Positions 18,060 through 26,633 are shown, counted from the stretch's first letter. The stretch: 64,000 nucleotides of DNA from Pokkaliibacter plantistimulans (GCF_046844695.1 NZ_CP177354.1:3348001-3412000), one strand, 5' to 3'. Numbers and translations are program-made. Notes: generated by a model from the sequence alone, not told the origin.

Positions 18060-18223
18060 AGTTTGCCGTCCCTAATTCTTGCTCAGTGTGAATGGACGCC
18101 CGTCGGTGAAAAATGCAGCCATTTTTCCTGCGGCAACGCTGAGCAGATCACCGGCACAGGTTGAGCCGGGAACGATAGCAAAGAGTGAAGTCAGTGCTGC
18201 AAGGCACGTCTAAGGAGTCTTCA

Positions 18224-19354
18224 ATGAAGTGGAATAAGGTTGCCGCCAAGGCATTGCTGGGTCTGGCTGTTCTGGCGAATGCCTCCTGGGCCAAAGAAGT
18301 CACAGTGACTGACGTCGCCGGTCGCAGTGTGGTGGTGGATGTGCCGGTCAACAAGGTAATTCTGGGCGAAGGCCGTCAGATTTATCTGGTCAGTGCCCTT
18401 GACCGTGATAACCCCTTCAAGCGCGTCGTTGGCTGGCGTGAAGACTTCTCTCAGGCCGACCCGGACAACTACGCCATCTACCTGAAAAAGTTCCCGCAGA
18501 TGGCTTCAATCCCCACGTTTGGCGGCTTCAAGGACAGCAGCTTTGACGTCGAGCAGGCGGTTAGTCTCAATCCTGATGTGATGCTGCTGAACATCGAGGC
18601 AAAAAAAGCCACTGAAGATGCCAAGTACATCGAAAAGCTGGCCGCGGCGGGCATTCCTGTGGTGTACGTCGACTTCCGCGAGCATCCCTTCACCAACACT
18701 GAGCCGAGCATGCGTCTGATCGGTGAGCTGTTTGGCGAAGAACAGAAAGCCGATGACTTCATCAAATTCCGTGAAGAACAGATCGCCCGGGTCACCGATG
18801 TGATTGCCAAAGCCAATCCTGCGCGGCCTAAAGTGCTGATTGATCGCGCTGGTGGTTACTCTGACGACTGCTGCATGAGCTTCGGTGACGACAACTTCGG
18901 CAAGTTTGTTGAAATGGCCGGCGGCACCAACATCGCCAAGGGCATTATCCCCGGCACCTTCGGCACCCTTAACCCTGAGCAGATTATTGCTGCCAACCCC
19001 GATCAGGTGATCGTCACGGGGGGGATGTGGGATGCCTATGTGCCCGGTGGTAACTGGGTCGGTGTTGGCCCCGGCGCCAACCTGCAGGAAGCCCGACGCA
19101 AGCTGGAAAACCTGACTAAGCGCGTGGCGATGACTGGTATTCCTGCCGTCGAACACCAGCAGTTCCATGCCATCTGGCACCAGTTCTACAACAGCCCCTA
19201 TCAGTTCGTAGCGATCCAGCAGATGGCCAAGTGGCTGCATCCTGATCTGTTTGCTGATCTGGATCCTGAAGCCACCTTCAGGGAACTGCACGAGAAGTTC
19301 CTGCCCGTGGATTATGTATCGGGCTACTGGGTGTCGCTGAAAGATGCCAAGTAA
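18224..19354 (+). CDS. ABC transporter periplasmic binding protein, iron-chelate/cobalamin type
   Basis: A 376-residue class III (TroA/BtuF-like, PF01497) binding protein. A 23-residue signal peptide ends at ASWA. The mature protein starts with VTVTDVAGRSVVVDVPVNKVIL, the standard strand that opens this family. The two lobes are joined by a long helix near the middle. An unusual CC pair occurs in YSDDCCMSFGDDNFG. AAGGAG precedes the ATG at 18224. It overlaps the permease gene by 11 bp, so binding protein, permease and ATPase form one operon. Iron-siderophore uptake is the most likely role; heme or cobamide are alternatives. Confidence 0.85.
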   Translation: MKWNKVAAKALLGLAVLANASWAKEVTVTDVAGRSVVVDVPVNKVILGEGRQIYLVSALDRDNPFKRVVGWREDFSQADPDNYAIYLKKFPQMASIPTFGGFKDSSFDVEQAVSLNPDVMLLNIEAKKATEDAKYIEKLAAAGIPVVYVDFREHPFTNTEPSMRLIGELFGEEQKADDFIKFREEQIARVTDVIAKANPARPKVLIDRAGGYSDDCCMSFGDDNFGKFVEMAGGTNIAKGIIPGTFGTLNPEQIIAANPDQVIVTGGMWDAYVPGGNWVGVGPGANLQEARRKLENLTKRVAMTGIPAVEHQQFHAIWHQFYNSPYQFVAIQQMAKWLHPDLFADLDPEATFRELHEKFLPVDYVSGYWVSLKDAK

Positions 19355-20435
19355 TACTTCAGGGATTGCGGCTCAGGCCGCGAGTGAAGTCGGAGCGGGG
19401 CGTGGTCACTACCACGCTCTGGTCTGGCGCAGGCAGCTGATTCTGGCGGCTATGGCTATCGCGCTGCTGGCCTGCCTGTGTGTGGATCTGGCACTGGGGC
19501 CGTCAAACTATGCGCTGGCCGATGTCGTCAAAGCCTTCTATGCCCCGGAAGAGGTCTCTATCCAGATTCGCGTGGTGCTGTGGGAAATCCGCATGCCCAT
19601 CGCGTTGATGGCGATTGTTGTCGGCGCCGCACTGTCGGTGGCTGGCGCGCAGATGCAGACCATCCTCAATAACCCGCTGGCCAGCCCTTTTACGCTAGGG
19701 ATCTCGGCTGGCGCCAGCTTTGGTGCGGCACTGGCGCTGGCCTTTGGTGTGGCGTTGTTCCCGTTTGTCGGGGCGCTGGATTATCTGGTGCCGATCAACG
19801 CCTTTATCGTGGCGATGCTGACGGCCGGGCTGATTCATCTGGTCAGCATGCGTCGCGGCGTATCGGTACAGACCATCGTATTGCTGGGTATTGCGCTGGT
19901 GTTCTGCTTTAACGCCTTGCTGGCGCTGGTGCAGTTCTTCGCCTCGCAGCAGGCCATGGCGGCCGTGGTGTTCTGGACCATGGGCAGCCTGACCAAGGCG
20001 ACCTGGCCCAAGTTCTGGATTACGCTGGCGATTCTGCTGGCAGTCATGCCGATTTTTGTCAAACGTGCCTGGGCCTTGACGGCCATGCGGCTGGGGGATG
20101 CCAAGGCGGAAAGCTTCGGGGTGAATATTTCCCGCATTCGTCTGGAAACCCTGTTGCTGGTGAGTCTGCTGGCAGCCATTCCGGTGTCCTTTGTCGGCAC
20201 TATCGGCTTTGTCGGTCTGGTCGGCCCGCATATCGCGCGGATGCTGATCGGCGAAGACCAGCGCTTCTTTATGCCTGCCGCGGCGTTGTGCGGGGCGTTG
20301 CTGCTGTCAGCCAGTTCCATTGTTTCCAAGATGCTGATCCCCGGCACCATTTTCCCGATCGGCGTGGTGACCTCACTGGTCGGTATTCCGTTCTTCGTCT
20401 CGCTCATCCTCAGTAATCAGAAGCGACCATGGTAA
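19344..20435 (+). CDS. FecCD-family ABC transporter permease
   Basis: A 363-residue inner-membrane permease with about nine to ten helices. Family features are WEIRMPIALMAIVVGAALSVAGAQMQTILNNPLASPFTLGISAGASFGAA in the N-terminal half and the ATPase-coupling segment LGDAKAESFGVN plus GFVGLVGPHIAR near residue 290. It overlaps both flanking genes by a few bases (11 upstream, 7 downstream), so it is translationally coupled. There is a single permease gene, so it probably works as a homodimer. Confidence 0.93.
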   Translation: MPSNTSGIAAQAASEVGAGRGHYHALVWRRQLILAAMAIALLACLCVDLALGPSNYALADVVKAFYAPEEVSIQIRVVLWEIRMPIALMAIVVGAALSVAGAQMQTILNNPLASPFTLGISAGASFGAALALAFGVALFPFVGALDYLVPINAFIVAMLTAGLIHLVSMRRGVSVQTIVLLGIALVFCFNALLALVQFFASQQAMAAVVFWTMGSLTKATWPKFWITLAILLAVMPIFVKRAWALTAMRLGDAKAESFGVNISRIRLETLLLVSLLAAIPVSFVGTIGFVGLVGPHIARMLIGEDQRFFMPAAALCGALLLSASSIVSKMLIPGTIFPIGVVTSLVGIPFFVSLILSNQKRPW

Positions 20436-21205
20436 GCATTCAGTTAGAAGAGATTGGTGCGAAGTACGGCCGCACCCAGATTCTCAGCGGTATCTCCACG
20501 CCGCAGTTCAATGCCGGTGAGGTAATCGCCCTGATCGGCCCCAATGCGGCAGGCAAGTCCACGCTGTTCCGGCGTATGGCAGGCCTGTTCGCCGGGCCGG
20601 GAACGGTGATCCTCGGGGCTGATATGAGCGCTGCGGCCATCTGCTATATGCCGCAGGATACGTCCTCCAGCGCCTTGCTCAGTGTCTATGAAGCGGTCGT
20701 ACTGGCGCGAAAGCAGGGCAGTTCACTGCGCGTATCGCCGGAGGATCTGGCCATTGTTGACAGCACCATGGCCGCACTGGGCATCACGGAGCTGAGTGAG
20801 CGCAATGTGTCTGACCTGAGTGGCGGCCAGCGGCAACTGGTCGGCGTCGCCCAGACGCTGGTGCGTGAGCCGAAAGTGCTGCTGATGGATGAGCCGACGT
20901 CTGCCCTTGATCTGCACCGTCAGATCGAAGTGCTGGCGCTGGTGCGCGAGCTGGCACAGCAACGGGGGATGATCATCTTTATCGCGCTGCATGACCTGAA
21001 TCATGTGCTGCGCTTCACCGACAAGGCCATGGTGGTCGCCGGTGGCGGTCTGGTGGCCTGCGGTACCGTTGAAGAGATCATCACGCCTGCCATGCTGCGC
21101 CGGGTGTATCAGGTGGAGGCGCGAATTGAGAGCTGCTCCCGTGGCCTGCGTCACGTCATCGTCGATGGGGTGGTGAGCGAGAAGGTTAAAATGGCGGTGG
21201 CCTGA
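20429..21205 (+). CDS. ABC transporter ATP-binding protein, FecE/FepC type
   Basis: A 258-residue ATPase. Walker A is GPNAAGKST at residues 37-45, the signature LSGGQ is at 130-134, Walker B is VLLMDEP at about 150-156, and the switch His lies in ALHDLNHVLRF. It energises the FecCD-type permease encoded just upstream (seven-base overlap). It is the last gene of the operon and is followed by a strong terminator. Confidence 0.93.
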   Translation: MVSIQLEEIGAKYGRTQILSGISTPQFNAGEVIALIGPNAAGKSTLFRRMAGLFAGPGTVILGADMSAAAICYMPQDTSSSALLSVYEAVVLARKQGSSLRVSPEDLAIVDSTMAALGITELSERNVSDLSGGQRQLVGVAQTLVREPKVLLMDEPTSALDLHRQIEVLALVRELAQQRGMIIFIALHDLNHVLRFTDKAMVVAGGGLVACGTVEEIITPAMLRRVYQVEARIESCSRGLRHVIVDGVVSEKVKMAVA

Positions 21206-21232
21206 TCGGTCAGTAGTCATCAGTGCAAGGCA

Positions 21233-21268
21233 AACGGCCAGCATCGCGGAGGTGCTGGCCGTTTTTTT
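21233..21268. terminator. Rho-independent terminator after the ABC operon
   Basis: ACGGCCAGCA and TGCTGGCCGT form a ten-base-pair stem with a nine-base loop, followed by a run of seven Ts. It separates the convergent ABC operon and PrpF-family gene. Confidence 0.93.
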
Positions 21269-21289
21269 GTTCTGCCTTTCAGCCACAGT

Positions 21290-22495
21290 TCAGCGGGGCA
21301 GCTGACTGATCTCCGCCAGAGCCTGTTGCAGCGCAGGGGAAGCACCGTACAGCGGCATATACCCCTGCAACAGCACCTGCGCACTGCGCTGATATGCCGA
21401 CTGCTGGATGTCGATGCCTTCAGGTGTGTGCCGGGCAATCACGCTGGCGCCCAGAATACCTGCGGGGTTCTCGATACCAATAAACTGTTCGGTGGCCTCG
21501 GCACTCAGCGATTTACCGGCGATGTCATGGGCCACGCTACCGGGGATCAGCGTCGCCGCGGCCAGACAGCAACCACCGGACACCGCCATGGAGTTATGGC
21601 CGGTTTGCGGGGTGAAGTAGCGCACGGCAATATCACCGCCGTCCCGCGGCGCGGCAACAATACAAACCTTGGGAATGGTTTCACTGGCTGCCAGTTCATC
21701 TGCGGTCAGCAGGCGGCCATCCTTGTGGCGCAGCTGCATCTTCAAACCGGCTGCCGTCCAGATCACTTTCAGACGGGTCATAAAATGCGGGTCAGCTTCC
21801 AGCGCCTGCATCGTCTCCGTGGCCGTCTTGCCCATATCTTCTGCACGAATAATCACCATGGGCACGGCGACATCGACACAGCTCACCCGGCAGCCATCAA
21901 TCACGTCTGTGGCATTACCGGTGGGGAGCAGGGTGCCGGTTTTGGCACCGACAGGGTTGTGCAGAAACAGATCCACCGCCGGGTGCAATCCCATCACACC
22001 GGGTATTTCCGCGGTGCTGAACTGGCCATCACTATCGATCACCACCCGCGAGGTGGTGCTGACGCCGGTATTGGTATTGAAAATTTCCAGGGTATGGGCG
22101 CCTGCTGCACTGGCGTCGATCTGGCCAGTATGAATGGCCCAGATTTGCAGGGCCGATGACATATTGCCGCAGTTGACGCTCCAGTCGATACGACCGTGCT
22201 CAGCGGCCAGTTGTGCCAGCGTACTGACCAGCCGCAGACCCTGATCCGACTGCTCAAGGGTGGCAAAAAAGACCTTGTTGCTGGTGGCGGGGCCACGTCC
22301 AAGGCCGGTGATCTGCCGGTTGCCCGGCTGCTCGCCAATAAGGGGAACGCCCATCAGATGGCGCAGCAGTTCTTCCCGCAGTTCGGTCTGCCGCGGGGCA
22401 ATATCTTCCCAGATCACCAGCCCGGTAGAGGTGCCACCACGCATATGGTGAACGGGAAACTCCCAGATGTTGTTGTGTTTTTTGGGGTAGAGCAT
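21290..22495 (-). CDS. PrpF-family isomerase (methylaconitate / oxalomesaconate isomerase-like)
   Basis: A 401-residue member of the PrpF (DUF453) family, with the two-domain diaminopimelate-epimerase fold. Diagnostic segments are HHMRGGTSTGLV at residues 16-27, a conserved NCGNMSSAL and the C-terminal QTGHNSMAVSGG. Known members isomerise 2-methylaconitate (PrpF) or 4-oxalomesaconate (GalD-like); others are uncharacterised. No prpBCD or gallate genes are nearby, so the substrate cannot be assigned. It is a single gene; the IS remnant lies directly upstream. Confidence 0.85.
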   Translation of the reverse strand: MLYPKKHNNIWEFPVHHMRGGTSTGLVIWEDIAPRQTELREELLRHLMGVPLIGEQPGNRQITGLGRGPATSNKVFFATLEQSDQGLRLVSTLAQLAAEHGRIDWSVNCGNMSSALQIWAIHTGQIDASAAGAHTLEIFNTNTGVSTTSRVVIDSDGQFSTAEIPGVMGLHPAVDLFLHNPVGAKTGTLLPTGNATDVIDGCRVSCVDVAVPMVIIRAEDMGKTATETMQALEADPHFMTRLKVIWTAAGLKMQLRHKDGRLLTADELAASETIPKVCIVAAPRDGGDIAVRYFTPQTGHNSMAVSGGCCLAAATLIPGSVAHDIAGKSLSAEATEQFIGIENPAGILGASVIARHTPEGIDIQQSAYQRSAQVLLQGYMPLYGASPALQQALAEISQLPR

Positions 22496-22530
22496 GGCTC
22501 GGCCTCAGTCTCAGTAGTGGAAGTGTTTTA

Positions 22531-22539
22531 GTTATGGGT
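22531..22539. repeat. Left copy of a 9-bp target-site duplication
   Basis: GTTATGGGT directly abuts the left inverted repeat of the IS remnant. The right copy, GTTATGTGT at 22714-22722, differs at one base. Confidence 0.65.
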
Positions 22540-22713
22540 GGCTTTGTTGCGCAAATCGGAACGGGTTCCCCTGCAGTAGAATGAAGGCATGAACAAGCCT
22601 GCCTCCCCGAAGTACAAGACAACGAACTGGAAGTTCTACAACGCCGCGCTCAAAGCGCGTGGGTCATTGATGATCTGGCTGGACCGGGACATGACCTTTT
22701 ATGCAACAAAGCC
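22540..22713 (+). mobile_element. IS5-family (IS903-type) deletion remnant
   Basis: The 174-bp element is bounded by perfect 11-bp inverted repeats, GGCTTTGTTGC (22540-22550) and GCAACAAAGCC (22703-22713). These match IS903-group ends, which create 9-bp duplications. Inside, an ATG at 22589 opens about 35 codons of transposase N terminus (KPASPKYKTTNW...YNAALKARGSLMIWLDRD). The frame then runs straight into the right end, so nearly all of the ~1-kb transposase gene has been deleted. It has both ends and could in principle be moved by an intact relative, like a MITE. Confidence 0.85.
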
Positions 22714-23220
22714 GTTATGTGTGCAAACGGCATATCCCAACTGCTGTAGTCGGCTCAGCACCATTGGCATAGCCAGAGTACCTAAAGGAATGAGTTGGCG
22801 TTTCTTCCCGTCCAGCGTGTTGATGTAGAGCTTTCCGGAATGAACCACCGGCCCCATCCCCCATTTTTTGCTGGCGTCATAGCTGAGACTGGCAATGGTA
22901 CTTTTCTGATAGTGGAAATTCTGGGGGTGTGATGTGAGAAAGTCGGCATCATCAATACTGAACCATCGGGCTCTATCAATCTGCTGTTCAGAGAAAAGAT
23001 CATAGCCATTCCCTGTTTTAGAGGCTCGGGCAACACTGGGTTGGTGCGCGGAGATCATGCCACCCAGCAGGCTGCCGTAGATGCCTTCTGCAGTGATGAT
23101 GATCTCGAACGAGCGATTGAGTATCAGAAAGTAGTACTCCATTGCTGCAAAATGCAGATGGTCAGGCTCTGGCCTTCTGGCGTTATCCCGGGCGACGTCG
23201 ATGGAGATGGCTATTTCCAT
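22699..23220 (-). CDS. Hypothetical protein whose 3' end was altered by an IS insertion
   Basis: A 173-residue soluble protein I do not recognise. It has a mixed alpha/beta composition and no signal peptide or membrane segment. AAAGGAT lies upstream of the ATG at 23220. The last four codons (GFVA) and the stop come from the IS903-type right end. Reading the pre-insertion sequence by removing the element and one duplication gives ...CTHN followed directly by TAA, so the insertion hit the stop codon and added four residues. The gene was therefore not truncated. Confidence 0.6.
   Translation of the reverse strand: MEIAISIDVARDNARRPEPDHLHFAAMEYYFLILNRSFEIIITAEGIYGSLLGGMISAHQPSVARASKTGNGYDLFSEQQIDRARWFSIDDADFLTSHPQNFHYQKSTIASLSYDASKKWGMGPVVHSGKLYINTLDGKKRQLIPLGTLAMPMVLSRLQQLGYAVCTHNGFVA
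22714..22722. repeat. Right copy of a 9-bp target-site duplication
   Basis: GTTATGTGT follows the right inverted repeat of the IS remnant and matches GTTATGGGT on the left at 8 of 9 positions. Confidence 0.65.
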
Positions 23221-23378
23221 TCCGTTATCCTTTTGTGCGGACTTCAGGGATGAGCAACCTATTGAACTAGTGTCAGGCTGAATAATTTACCTATTTCAGA
23301 AACCAGGCAAAACGCTCTTTTGTGCTATCGGCTCGATATTTTCAGCCCAGAGGCATATAAGCCAGAGAGAAGGCAGAT

Positions 23379-23717
23379 ATGGATTTGATCAAGGCAATCG
23401 ACGTACTCCAATGGCAACTACCCGCTCATCTGGAGGGGGTAGATAACTTTAGCCAGCTTGCCTTTGAACATGGCTCCCTGCTGCAGCTGGTTCACTGCGC
23501 TCTGGCTGCCGGGTACTGGCAGCACGGTGAGTTTCTGCTGATTGATGATGCACCCGATGCCATCGGGCTGGATGTGTATGAAGCGGGTCATAAAATCATG
23601 CAGATCTTTATTGCCTCGGAAGCGTCCGACGGCCCTGTTCGCTACAGCCTTTTTCACCATACCGACTGGAATGCCTGCCGCAATGTCACGCTGAGTGAGG
23701 CAGTGTCTTTGCTTTAG
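23379..23717 (+). CDS. Small hypothetical protein
   Basis: A 112-residue acidic cytoplasmic protein with AGAAGG upstream of its ATG. There is no recognisable domain. The composition (Trp-, His- and Leu-rich with alternating strands and helices) looks like a genuine folded protein. It sits between two other small unknown genes, with spacing of more than 140 bp on each side, so no operon is suggested. Confidence 0.5.
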   Translation: MDLIKAIDVLQWQLPAHLEGVDNFSQLAFEHGSLLQLVHCALAAGYWQHGEFLLIDDAPDAIGLDVYEAGHKIMQIFIASEASDGPVRYSLFHHTDWNACRNVTLSEAVSLL

Positions 23718-23865
23718 CAGCGGGAGTCGCAACAACGAGCCGGATTTCGTTATGTTCCCTGATCTGCCGGTTGGCATGAACGGCTGGTGCTGTCTTGGTC
23801 GCTATTGTCCAGCCGTTGTTTTGCACCTATATGCTTGCCGAAGCCAACAATAAGGAGCCAACCGC

Positions 23866-24699
23866 GTGTCTCAACATGTGATACCCAGCAGTGCAACAGA
23901 GGTTCTGGATATCGACATCCTCTCAGCTGACGGCAACATTTCGGCGAGGTGTTGGAGCGTCGCCGATGCTGACTCGGCACTGGCACCCATTATTCTGCTG
24001 CATGACTCCCTTGGTAGCGTCGCGTTGTGGCGTGAGTTTCCGGCGCATCTGGCTGAGGCTACACAGCGTCGGGTTATCGCCTATGACCGCCTGGGCTTTG
24101 GCTTGTCAGACCGCTATCCCGGTGCCTTGCCGCTGGACTTTATTGAACGTGAAGTGACAACCAGCTTCGCTGCTGTTGTAAAGCATCTGCAGATCGAGCG
24201 CTTTATCGTGCTAGGCCACAGTGTGGGCGGCTGCATGGCCGTCAATATTGCCGCAGCCTGTGCAGAGCGTTGTGAGGGGTTGATCACGATTGCCACCATG
24301 ACCTTTGTGGAGCAGCAGGTGCTGGATGGTATTCGCGATGCGCAGCAGCTGTTTGCCCAGCCGGGGCAACTGGAAAAGCTGGAGAGGTACCACGGCGGTA
24401 AGGCCCGCTGGGTGCTGGATTCCTGGATCAACACCTGGACGTCTGAGGATTTCGCCGACTGGAGTCTGGATCAGGTGCTCCCTCAGGTACGCTGCCCCAC
24501 ACTATCGATTCATGGCGAGAAGGATGAATACGGCAGCCTGCTGCATCCCGAGCGTATCGTCAGTCGTGTGGCCGCTGCAGCGACGCTGGTGGAGTTGCAT
24601 GACTGCGGGCATGTCCCCCATCGGGAGAAGGAAGGCCCGGTACTGCGGGCTATTGGCCACTGGCTGGAACAAAACCAGACTTCCTCAGTGACCGGGTGA
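23866..24699 (+). CDS. Alpha/beta-fold hydrolase
   Basis: A 277-residue alpha/beta hydrolase. The nucleophile elbow GHSVGG places Ser119 in the catalytic triad. The oxyanion-side LLHDSLGSVALWREFP and YDRLGFGLSD are typical, as are the acid in SIHGEKDEYGS and the His in HDCGHVPHREK. The start is GTG, with AAGGAG upstream. The product is cytoplasmic (no signal peptide). Substrate is unknown; homologues include esterases and C-C hydrolases. It appears to be monocistronic. Confidence 0.88.
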   Translation: MSQHVIPSSATEVLDIDILSADGNISARCWSVADADSALAPIILLHDSLGSVALWREFPAHLAEATQRRVIAYDRLGFGLSDRYPGALPLDFIEREVTTSFAAVVKHLQIERFIVLGHSVGGCMAVNIAAACAERCEGLITIATMTFVEQQVLDGIRDAQQLFAQPGQLEKLERYHGGKARWVLDSWINTWTSEDFADWSLDQVLPQVRCPTLSIHGEKDEYGSLLHPERIVSRVAAAATLVELHDCGHVPHREKEGPVLRAIGHWLEQNQTSSVTG

Positions 24700-24752
24700 T
24701 GGTGACAGTGGCAATCACTCAGCGGGCCCAGTAATCAACTAAAGATCAACAC

Positions 24753-24980
24753 GTGAAAATTCCGGAAACTCCACGCGAAATGCAGCCCGAAACTGACGAA
24801 GTCAAAGTTACCGTTGGGTTCGAATGGGCTGGCAAGCATGTCGGTAAGCGCCATCGTATCGGTTTGATTCAGGGAGGTGGCGAGAAAATGACCTTATACG
24901 GTCAGCTGGACTCTGTAGGCGACAAAATCTGTATGCAGACTGCGGACTGGTCTATGCCTTCCTGTGCTTTGATTGTTTAG
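24753..24980 (+). CDS. Small hypothetical protein ending in a repeat element
   Basis: A 75-residue predicted protein with a GTG start and only a weak upstream AAAGA. I recognise no domain, but the alternating polar/hydrophobic pattern suggests a small beta-rich fold. Its TAG stop is the first three bases of a repeat-element fragment (24978-25023), so the repeat now sets its C terminus. The real protein could originally have been longer. Moderate doubt that it is expressed. Confidence 0.4.
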   Translation: MKIPETPREMQPETDEVKVTVGFEWAGKHVGKRHRIGLIQGGGEKMTLYGQLDSVGDKICMQTADWSMPSCALIV

Positions 24981-25023
24981 CAGGTTGTAGAAAATCGATC
25001 TGCGTTACCGAATACCGCGTCAA
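24978..25023. repeat. Partial copy (one end) of the TAGCAGG intergenic repeat
   Basis: The segment from TAGCAGGTTGTAGAAAATCG to GAATACCGCGTCAA matches, with few changes, the inverted right end of the long copy at 4526-4744 over about 46 bp. The rest of the element is absent. It supplies the stop codon of the plus-strand small gene (TAG at 24978) and contains the stop codon of lrgB on the minus strand (25020-25022). Confidence 0.75.
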
Positions 25024-25721
25024 CGCAACGTCCCCCATAACCCGTACAGTAACGCGGTCAGCACGCCGGTCAGGCTCATGCCCAGCGCGGCAAAGGCGCC
25101 TGTTTCTGCATCTTCCTTCAGTGCCTGTAACGTCCCGACTGCATGGGCGCTCATGCCCAGCATCAGCCCTCGTGCGGCTGGCAGAGTGACGCCACAGTAG
25201 GTCAGCAGGCCGGGGCCCGTCATGGCGCCCAGTACGCCGGTGATCATGACGAAGGTGGCGGTCAGGGAGGCGATACCGCCTGTCTGTGCCGAGAGCAGTA
25301 TGGCCACCGGGGAGGTGACGGATTTGGGCGCCAGTGACATGGTCAGGGCGGTGTCTGCACCTAACAGCCGTGCCAGCGCAATGGTCAGGCCCAGCATCAT
25401 CACGGTGCCGACGCTCAGGGTCAGCATGGTGGGCAGCAGCAGGCTGCGAATACGGGGCAAGCCATGATAAAGCGGTACTGCCAGCGCCACGGTGGCGGGG
25501 CCGAGTAGTAACCAGAGTAGGGCTGACTGCTGGTGATAGGTCGCATAGTCCACTTTGCACAGCCTGAGCAGAACGATGGTCAGCAAGGTGCCGACCAGTA
25601 CCGGTTGCAGCATGATCCACTGGCTGCGACGGTACAGCCACATCGCCAGCAGGAACGCTGAAACGGTGACGGTCACCGAAAACAGCGGATGCTGGCTGAG
25701 TGATGTCAGGGCGTCGGTCAT
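25020..25721 (-). CDS. lrgB: LrgB/CidB-family membrane protein
   Basis: A 233-residue inner-membrane protein of the LrgB family (PF04172), with about six helices. Motifs seen are LAVPLYHGLPRIRSLLLP, LAPKSVTSPVAILLS and MLGMSAHAVGTLQAL. LrgAB/CidAB proteins are holin-like or pyruvate/metabolite transporters linked to autolysis and overflow metabolism. The start overlaps the lrgA stop by four bases (ATGA). Its stop codon lies inside a repeat-element fragment. The long minus-strand frame in the other register is a shadow. Confidence 0.9.
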   Translation of the reverse strand: MTDALTSLSQHPLFSVTVTVSAFLLAMWLYRRSQWIMLQPVLVGTLLTIVLLRLCKVDYATYHQQSALLWLLLGPATVALAVPLYHGLPRIRSLLLPTMLTLSVGTVMMLGLTIALARLLGADTALTMSLAPKSVTSPVAILLSAQTGGIASLTATFVMITGVLGAMTGPGLLTYCGVTLPAARGLMLGMSAHAVGTLQALKEDAETGAFAALGMSLTGVLTALLYGLWGTLR

Positions 25722-26074
25722 GGCTGCTTGCCCGCCCTGATCAGCCGCTGCATCAGCCAGCCGCAGACCGGTACGGTGATCAGTAGTGAACCGAGCAGGG
25801 CGGCGCTGATCGGCAGTAGGTTGTCTTGCAGGGTGTCAACGTTATCCATCAGGCCGACAGCAGGCGGGATCATCAGTAGCGGCAGATAGCTGAGCAGGGT
25901 TTTGGCAGCGGCTTCCAGCGGGCGAGTAAGCGACTCACCAGCCAGACAGAGAAAGCCCAGACAAAAAGCCAGCCCGAATATCGGGCCGGGGAGGGAAGGA
26001 AGCAGCAGGTTGCTGATCACCGTGCCGAGCAGCTGAAAGCCCAGCAGCCCCAGTAATCCGCTAACAACCGGCAT
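25718..26074 (-). CDS. lrgA: LrgA/CidA-family holin-like protein
   Basis: A 118-residue protein with four membrane helices. MPVVSGLLGLLGFQLLGTVISNLLLPSLPGPIFGLAFCLGFL is a typical LrgA (PF03788) opening. I chose the ATG at 26074 because AGGA lies about eight bases before it and the length then matches the family; ATGs at 26083 and 26095 are alternatives. It overlaps the end of the DUF934 gene by 14 bp and lrgB by 4 bp. It may therefore be co-translated behind cysI-DUF934, an unusual linkage. Confidence 0.85.
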   Translation of the reverse strand: MPVVSGLLGLLGFQLLGTVISNLLLPSLPGPIFGLAFCLGFLCLAGESLTRPLEAAAKTLLSYLPLLMIPPAVGLMDNVDTLQDNLLPISAALLGSLLITVPVCGWLMQRLIRAGKQP

Positions 26075-26633
26075 GAGGGGCATCCTGCTCTGCATCGTTG
26101 TCGGCGTTATTCCGCCGCCTGAACAGGGGCACCGGCTGGCTGACCGAACGGCCATACAGCACGCTGATACCGTTCAGACCCGGCAGCGCCTCCGCCGCAG
26201 ACTTGTCTTCACGTATGGCAAAGGCATCCATGCCGCAGTGGCGCATATGGCTGAGCTGATCGCGCAGCACATCACCCACGGCGCGCAGCTCGCCCTGCCA
26301 GCCAAGGCGGGTGCGCAGCATGTAGGCGTGGCTGTAAGCCCTGCCATCGCGAAAGGAAGGGAAGTCGAGTGCAATCAGCGGCAGTACGGCGAGCCAGGGT
26401 TGCAGCTGCTCCGGCTCGTCATCGGCTGCCAGCCAGAGGCCGTAGTCACTAATGGCCTTACCCTGCAGCACGCTGTCAGGCTGCAGCTCAAGCCAGTCAC
26501 CCCGTGGCAGCAGCAGGTGCCGTTCACCCGCCCCGATGGCGCTTTCTGCCTCACTACGGTTGCGGATCAGCAGCCACGGATCGTCAGCCACCAACAGCGC
26601 CTTGCCCTGATGCAGGCGGATCAGATTCTTCAT
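26061..26633 (-). CDS. DUF934-family protein associated with sulfite reductase
   Basis: A 190-residue member of the DUF934 family, whose genes sit directly after sulfite reductase in many proteobacteria. The conserved core is LIALDFPSFRDGRAYSHAYMLRTRLGWQGELRAVGDVLRDQLSHMRHCGMDAFAIRED. It is probably an electron-transfer or maturation partner for CysI; no reaction has been assigned that I know of. Its start overlaps the cysI stop by four bases (ATGA). Annotated homologues are called 'oxidoreductase probably involved in sulfite reduction'. Confidence 0.88.
   Translation of the reverse strand: MKNLIRLHQGKALLVADDPWLLIRNRSEAESAIGAGERHLLLPRGDWLELQPDSVLQGKAISDYGLWLAADDEPEQLQPWLAVLPLIALDFPSFRDGRAYSHAYMLRTRLGWQGELRAVGDVLRDQLSHMRHCGMDAFAIREDKSAAEALPGLNGISVLYGRSVSQPVPLFRRRNNADNDAEQDAPHAGC

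Larger units (their letters stand above)
17871..18223. other. Intergenic region with terminator and promoter of the iron-type ABC operon
   Basis: This 353-bp region holds the terminator of the cyclase gene, then about 140 bp of AT-rich DNA, then the leader of the ABC operon. I see no small gene. The AT-rich part is where a promoter and any iron-responsive operator would lie. Confidence 0.5.

Noticed and set aside
22589..22828. 79-codon plus-strand open frame as a new small gene
   Set aside because: Its first 35 codons are the transposase N terminus of the IS remnant. The rest runs through the inverted repeat and antisense to the neighbouring gene.
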